Source: Zychaea mexicana
Lineage: Eukaryota > Mucoromycota > Mucoromycetes > Mucorales > Lichtheimiaceae
Reading direction: 5' to 3'
Assembly: GCF_025766255.1 (NCBI RefSeq)
Contig: NW_026516682.1
Location: 248,001-312,000 of the forward strand
DNA length: 64,000 nt
Made by a program: the position numbers and the translations under genes. Each line of letters begins with the position of its first letter. Position 1 is the first letter of the stretch. A model generated the notes under the pieces. The model was not told the DNA's origin. It saw only the letters and a program-made list of their open reading frames with translations, and did no database searches. Shown here piece after piece: positions 59,935 through 64,000 of this stretch.

Positions 59935-60576
59935 ATGCGCACCAGTCTACTACTCACGTTGACTTTGGCGGCAGCCATCTTGGCGCTTTCGGCACATAGT
60001 CTACCCATTGACACCACGAGCGAGAAAGCATCGGTTTCTTCTGCTCTTTCTGAAAACAACAAGGAAGCTGCTGCTGCTGGTAGCGTCAACAAAGCACCGG
60101 CCAGCAATAGTATCGACGCCAATGCTGCTGATGCTGCATCTAGCACAGACTCCACAGAACAAGCGGGAGCACAGTCTTTTGATTTGACGACGATCGCTAT
60201 GCTAATGAACACGTTACCACCCACTCCCAACGTTCTTATGCCAGTGCAAGACGCTATCATCGTTGTACAAGGCGTTATAGATCAAGCCATTGCTGCTGTT
60301 GAACGAACTGGAATTGTGACGGCAGCACCTCCTCTGGATCCTGTGCTTGTGTCTAGAGCTCTTTGGACTTTGCTTACTAGTGAGCCCGGTGCGGCTACCG
60401 GGGGTCGTCCTCCACCTGTAGGCGAAGAACCTCAACGACCTGCTGGTAGCGATGATGCTAGCGTGTCCAAAGCTTTTCTAAACAACATCAAGGCCGGGTA
60501 TGGTGGTCCGGAAGCTGCCTTTGGTCAACCGGGCGCTGTAGTATCTAGTTTCAAGACTGCGATAGTAGGAAGATAA
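59935..60576 (+). CDS. Secreted Ala/Ser-rich protein of unknown function
   Basis: Intronless, 213 residues. A clear signal peptide, 'RTSLLLTLTLAAAILALSA', ends before 'HSLPIDTT'. Next is an Ala/Ser/Glu-rich disordered stretch (about residues 25-75), a more ordered segment 'LTTIAMLMNTLPPTPNVLMP' and 'IIVVQGVIDQAIAAVERTG', then a Gly/Pro-rich tail. There are no Cys residues in the mature chain, no transmembrane helix and no KEX2-type site or GPI signal that I can see. It stands alone in a gene-poor segment with its own TATA box. In an intron-rich genome the lack of introns is notable. Effector-like, wall-associated or spore-associated roles are all possible; no family recognised. Confidence 0.8.
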   Translation: MRTSLLLTLTLAAAILALSAHSLPIDTTSEKASVSSALSENNKEAAAAGSVNKAPASNSIDANAADAASSTDSTEQAGAQSFDLTTIAMLMNTLPPTPNVLMPVQDAIIVVQGVIDQAIAAVERTGIVTAAPPLDPVLVSRALWTLLTSEPGAATGGRPPPVGEEPQRPAGSDDASVSKAFLNNIKAGYGGPEAAFGQPGAVVSSFKTAIVGR

Positions 60577-63500
60577 AAAAAAAATGGTGTTGTAGTATGT
60601 AGTAGTTACCCTGCTACTGTTGTAATATGTGCTGTATGTGTGCGTGATTGTGTATACCCCCTCCCCTTATAAAGAACTTTTATTTTAAACCCACAGTCTC
60701 TTGTTTTCCCACCTACATTGTTTTGCTATCATTACCACTATAATAGTTCTCACGTATCTATATTTTCTTGTCACTAACATTCCCATCGTAAAGTATAACT
60801 GATTCGAATATTACTTTTTCTTTTACTGATTTATTGATCGTAAAAGCTTTGTTTTTTCTTCTGTACACCCAATTTTTTGCCTCTCATGAGTCGCTTGTCG
60901 ACGATCTTTTCCACGTATAAATGAGGCGCTCAAACTTTCGCGGAAAAAAAAATGTGCATAATAGGAGAGCTATGCATGATTCATGCAACTTATTGTGAAA
61001 CCATCAACATTTTAACAAGTCAACCCCTATATATGATATCAACATCTTAGGGTTGATCTGAACGCGGGACCTTGTATATACAGTATGTGTAAGGATCTAC
61101 CCAATTTTCTTTGCTAAATTCGACCAATTACAAGACATCTCTGTACTAGCAACATGTTCTCATGCCGTTTGCCAGGCAAAGTATACGATGATCGCGATTT
61201 ATATATATTTGACGTATCATTCGTCTGGGGGTTACAAAACTACATACTGAAATATTTTTTAAAATAGCCGGTGATGTTATGTACATCTGTATATAACATA
61301 GTTTACCACTCTTTGAAAAACCAATTTTATTATGTGACAGAGGTACCAAAGTGCATGTCACCATTAATAACCAATGGTACACCTTGCTACGAAAAATGAA
61401 GCTATCATACTCGTATCATATCATGATGACGAAAGACTCAGAATAGTGCTACTTGCTCGATCCTTAGTCCTTGGCCTATGTTTATTTTTCTGCAAAGATG
61501 CAGCCGTGCTGTACATAATATGTAATACCAGCTTCTCTTTCTCGCTAGCGCATAAAACACTACATAGAAAAATATTTCGTTATTTGCACACTACACAAGT
61601 ATGAGTACATATTCTAACAACTAGTACCCAAAAGTCAACAACTGCAAAAAAAAAACTCTTGTATTGTGCACTAAAAAGTATATACAAAAAATAGTAACTT
61701 ATATACGATAATAACCATGTTGGAAAAATGACAGTAGTGCACTGCGTTGATGGTCTACATTATTACGTCCGAACCTTTTTAACTTCAAGTAACTCAAGGT
61801 TTAAACAATTTCCTTAAAAGCATGGTAATTTCTATCAATTGTCAGGTCAAATGTGATACGTATGTAATGGTACATTTATAATATTACCAAAGACTACATA
61901 TCTGATATCGGCAAACACACCATTTCTGTAGACAGGTCCGAATAAAAAAGCGAAATGGAGGGATGTAGAGGATAGAGAAGCAGATAATGATACATACCTC
62001 AAAAAGATCATCATCCGCTTGGTCTTGTGCTCTCTATAAATGATGTTTCTCACTCGCAGTATACGGCAACAGCCTCCATATGAAGCAAGGATTGATGCCT
62101 TCCTTAATCAATAGCTATTTATTTCTAGCCAAAAAAAAAAAAAAGCTGAGCGCACCTAGTAATATATATAGTTATATATATTTATGCTGGGAAGAAGAAA
62201 AAAAAATGTGCAACACGCATGGATACACGTGTACAGTAAATGCCGACGAGAAAAGACAACAAAAAAATATTACTTTAAGATAGTATCATAGATATGTATG
62301 TAAACGAAAACGAGAGAAGAGATCAATTAAAACCTTGTATGACGAACCATAAAACAGAATTCGTTCTTTCAACCGAAACGGGCGCTACAGTGGTACGTTG
62401 TTACTATCCACTCTTTTCGTTAAATGACAGATATGAAGAGAAATGATCGCAAAGAACATCATCACTGGTGGTTGTCGTACAAATGCCACCACCACATCAT
62501 CATCATCATCATCAGCATCAATGAAATCTAAGCCCTCTCTCCGTATACAAGAATTGTTTTGTTTATTGTCATTTGTAAGCAGATGAATAATGCTGTACCA
62601 CCCATCATGGATCCCCAACGGATGGATTCCTGACGTGAGAGGAAGGGCAGCAACAAACAGCAAATGTTGTGTTGCTCATATGGTTTTGCATGCATGCGTG
62701 TGTTCCATCTTAAAACGTTCTTACCCAGAGAAGAGAGAGGAAGGAAGAGGGGGTAGGCGGGCGGGGGGAAAATGCACGTATGACCTTCAGACAGGTGATC
62801 TTGATCGGACCCAATCAATCGATTTTTAACCTTTTTTTTTTCGTTGTTGTCATGATCTCTCTCTCTTTTTATGCCGAGCCGAAAAGAGAAGGTAAAGTGA
62901 CCAGGAGATGCATCAAGTAGTGCTAATGCGCGCGCGGCGCGGAGGAAATAGTACATTACACTGGGTGTCATGCAACAACAACAACAACAACAACAGAATA
63001 TATGTCAGAGCAGGACATTTTGGCTTAGCAGTAAATGACTAATATACTGTGCAGCACTCAAAATGCCAACAAAATACTTGCTGTGCTGGATGATTGCTAT
63101 AAAGTCATAACCTGCCACTCATTTCATTTGAGCTCAATCAATTGTATGGTCCATCACGGTAGTTGCATTACAGTGTAACGTACCCGGTACATAGGATGCA
63201 TAAATCGATTATTGTTGTTGTTGCGCGCACGGACAACAGGAGGGCCGTTTCCTCCCCCTCTCTCTCTGTGTGTGTGCATGATTGACCAGGTACAAATGAA
63301 ACGTTTTGTCATCATCTGTAAAATACCTCAAATAAGAATCCCTTTGTCCAAAGACCATTTCCTTACGATTGATTATACAAGCAACATGATAGTTTCCATC
63401 CGCTGACAACAGCAAAGTTAAACAAGAACGCATGGATCAATGCTGATTAGTTACGGTGGCGATGATGATGCTAATGCAGCAAGGAACGGAAGATCAGGGA

Positions 63501-63752
63501 ATACGGTTCCGCAGAATGTGTGTGTGTGTGACCACTTTGGAGAGAGGAGTAGGGTTGGACATTACACATGTCATGATCGATGTAATGTGTATGATATCTA
63601 GGAAGAGAGAAAAAAAAAAGTCCCATGATCAAATCAAGTGGTGACACCTTGCACAGATGACGCTACATTTACAGCGCCAAAAAAAACCAAAGAGAGTGGG
63701 TTAACTTGATGCTGGGCACACCTATCTGTGTCGTGGGTCACTGGTAGGACGC

Positions 63753-63775
63753 AAAAAAAAAAAAAAAAAAAAAAA
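63753..63775. repeat. Poly-A tract (23 nt)
   Basis: Uninterrupted run of about 23 A in an intergenic region. It could be a microsatellite or the tail of an old retroposed sequence, but no recognisable source sequence precedes it. Confidence 0.75.
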
Positions 63776-63944
63776 GATTGCCTATGGCAGTTGTCGTCGT
63801 CGTCGATGTTGGGCCGGGTGACACCAACCGTGCTCTTTATTATTCTTTTCGTAAATGTAAAATCAAAGGAACGTTCGTTTTTTTTTCTGTTTGGAGACAT
63901 GTTTTTTGTAAAGATATACAATGGAATTGATATAGACAGATAGA

Positions 63945-63948
<4 letters not shown>

Positions 63949-63982
<34 letters not shown>

Positions 63983-64000
63983 GTAGTAGTAGTAGTAGTA
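63949..64000. repeat. (AG)n then (AGT)n microsatellite at window edge
   Basis: About 15 AG units followed by at least six AGT units that continue beyond the window. Confidence 0.85.

Larger units (their letters stand above)
60577..64000. other. Gene-poor right end
   Basis: About 3.4 kb with no gene I can support; all frames are short and lack motifs. Simple repeats: (CAA)n at about 62973-62995, poly-A of 23 at 63753-63775, (AG)n at about 63949-63979 and (AGT)n at 63982-64000 running off the window end. Confidence 0.45.

Overview
The window is eukaryotic nuclear DNA, most likely from an early-diverging filamentous fungus of the Mucoromycota. Genes are densely interrupted by short GT-AG introns (mostly 50-110 nt) and several exons are very small (13, 16 and 23 nt). 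Coding exons are richer in G+C than the AT-rich spacers. The gene set is fungal (TVP18, NRP1, alpha-arrestin, Ndt80/PhoG factor, Bre4-like membrane protein) but also includes FANCL and a plastid/bacterial-type dicarboxylate carrier, which are uncommon in Dikarya. The genus cannot be fixed from sequence reading alone. All gene models are my own splices, chosen by reading frame, phase and family conservation.

Region 1-22.1 kb is gene-dense: the 3' end of UFD2 (+), a Rho GTPase (-), a SANT-domain protein (-) divergent from FANCL (+), an alpha-arrestin (-), a membrane-anchored glutaredoxin (-), mitochondrial inner-membrane protease IMP1 (-), NRP1 (+), the large clamp-loader subunit RFC1 (-), an unresolved stretch, TVP18 (+), a short tropomyosin (+) and a glutathionyl-hydroquinone reductase (-). 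Region 22.1-44.1 kb is sparse: a DUF202 membrane protein (+), a 55-residue CCHC zinc-knuckle protein (+), a 9-kb gene-poor stretch, a DASS-family dicarboxylate transporter (+), then 5.3 kb without a convincing gene. Region 44.1-57.8 kb is dense again: a Cys-rich single-pass membrane protein (-), a branched-chain acyl-CoA dehydrogenase (+), an NmrA-like protein (+), an Ndt80/PhoG transcription factor (+), the mitochondrial AAA protein AFG1 (-) and a Bre4/FUSC-like membrane transporter whose N-terminal half shows four apparent +1 frameshifts (-). Region 57.8-64 kb is gene-poor apart from one intronless secreted protein (+).

The genes do not form an obvious pathway cluster. Loose functional groups are genome maintenance (FANCL, RFC1), mitochondrial housekeeping (IMP1, AFG1, acyl-CoA dehydrogenase), redox/glutathione chemistry (glutaredoxin, glutathionyl-hydroquinone reductase), and ubiquitin (UFD2, FANCL, and two PPxY proteins that could recruit a Nedd4/Rsp5-type ligase). 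I found no CRISPR array, rRNA, convincing tRNA, intact transposon or new multi-gene system. The most noteworthy items are FANCL in a fungus, the DASS carrier, the tropomyosin lacking about one 40-residue period, the degenerate exonuclease domain of NRP1, and the frame-broken Bre4-like gene.
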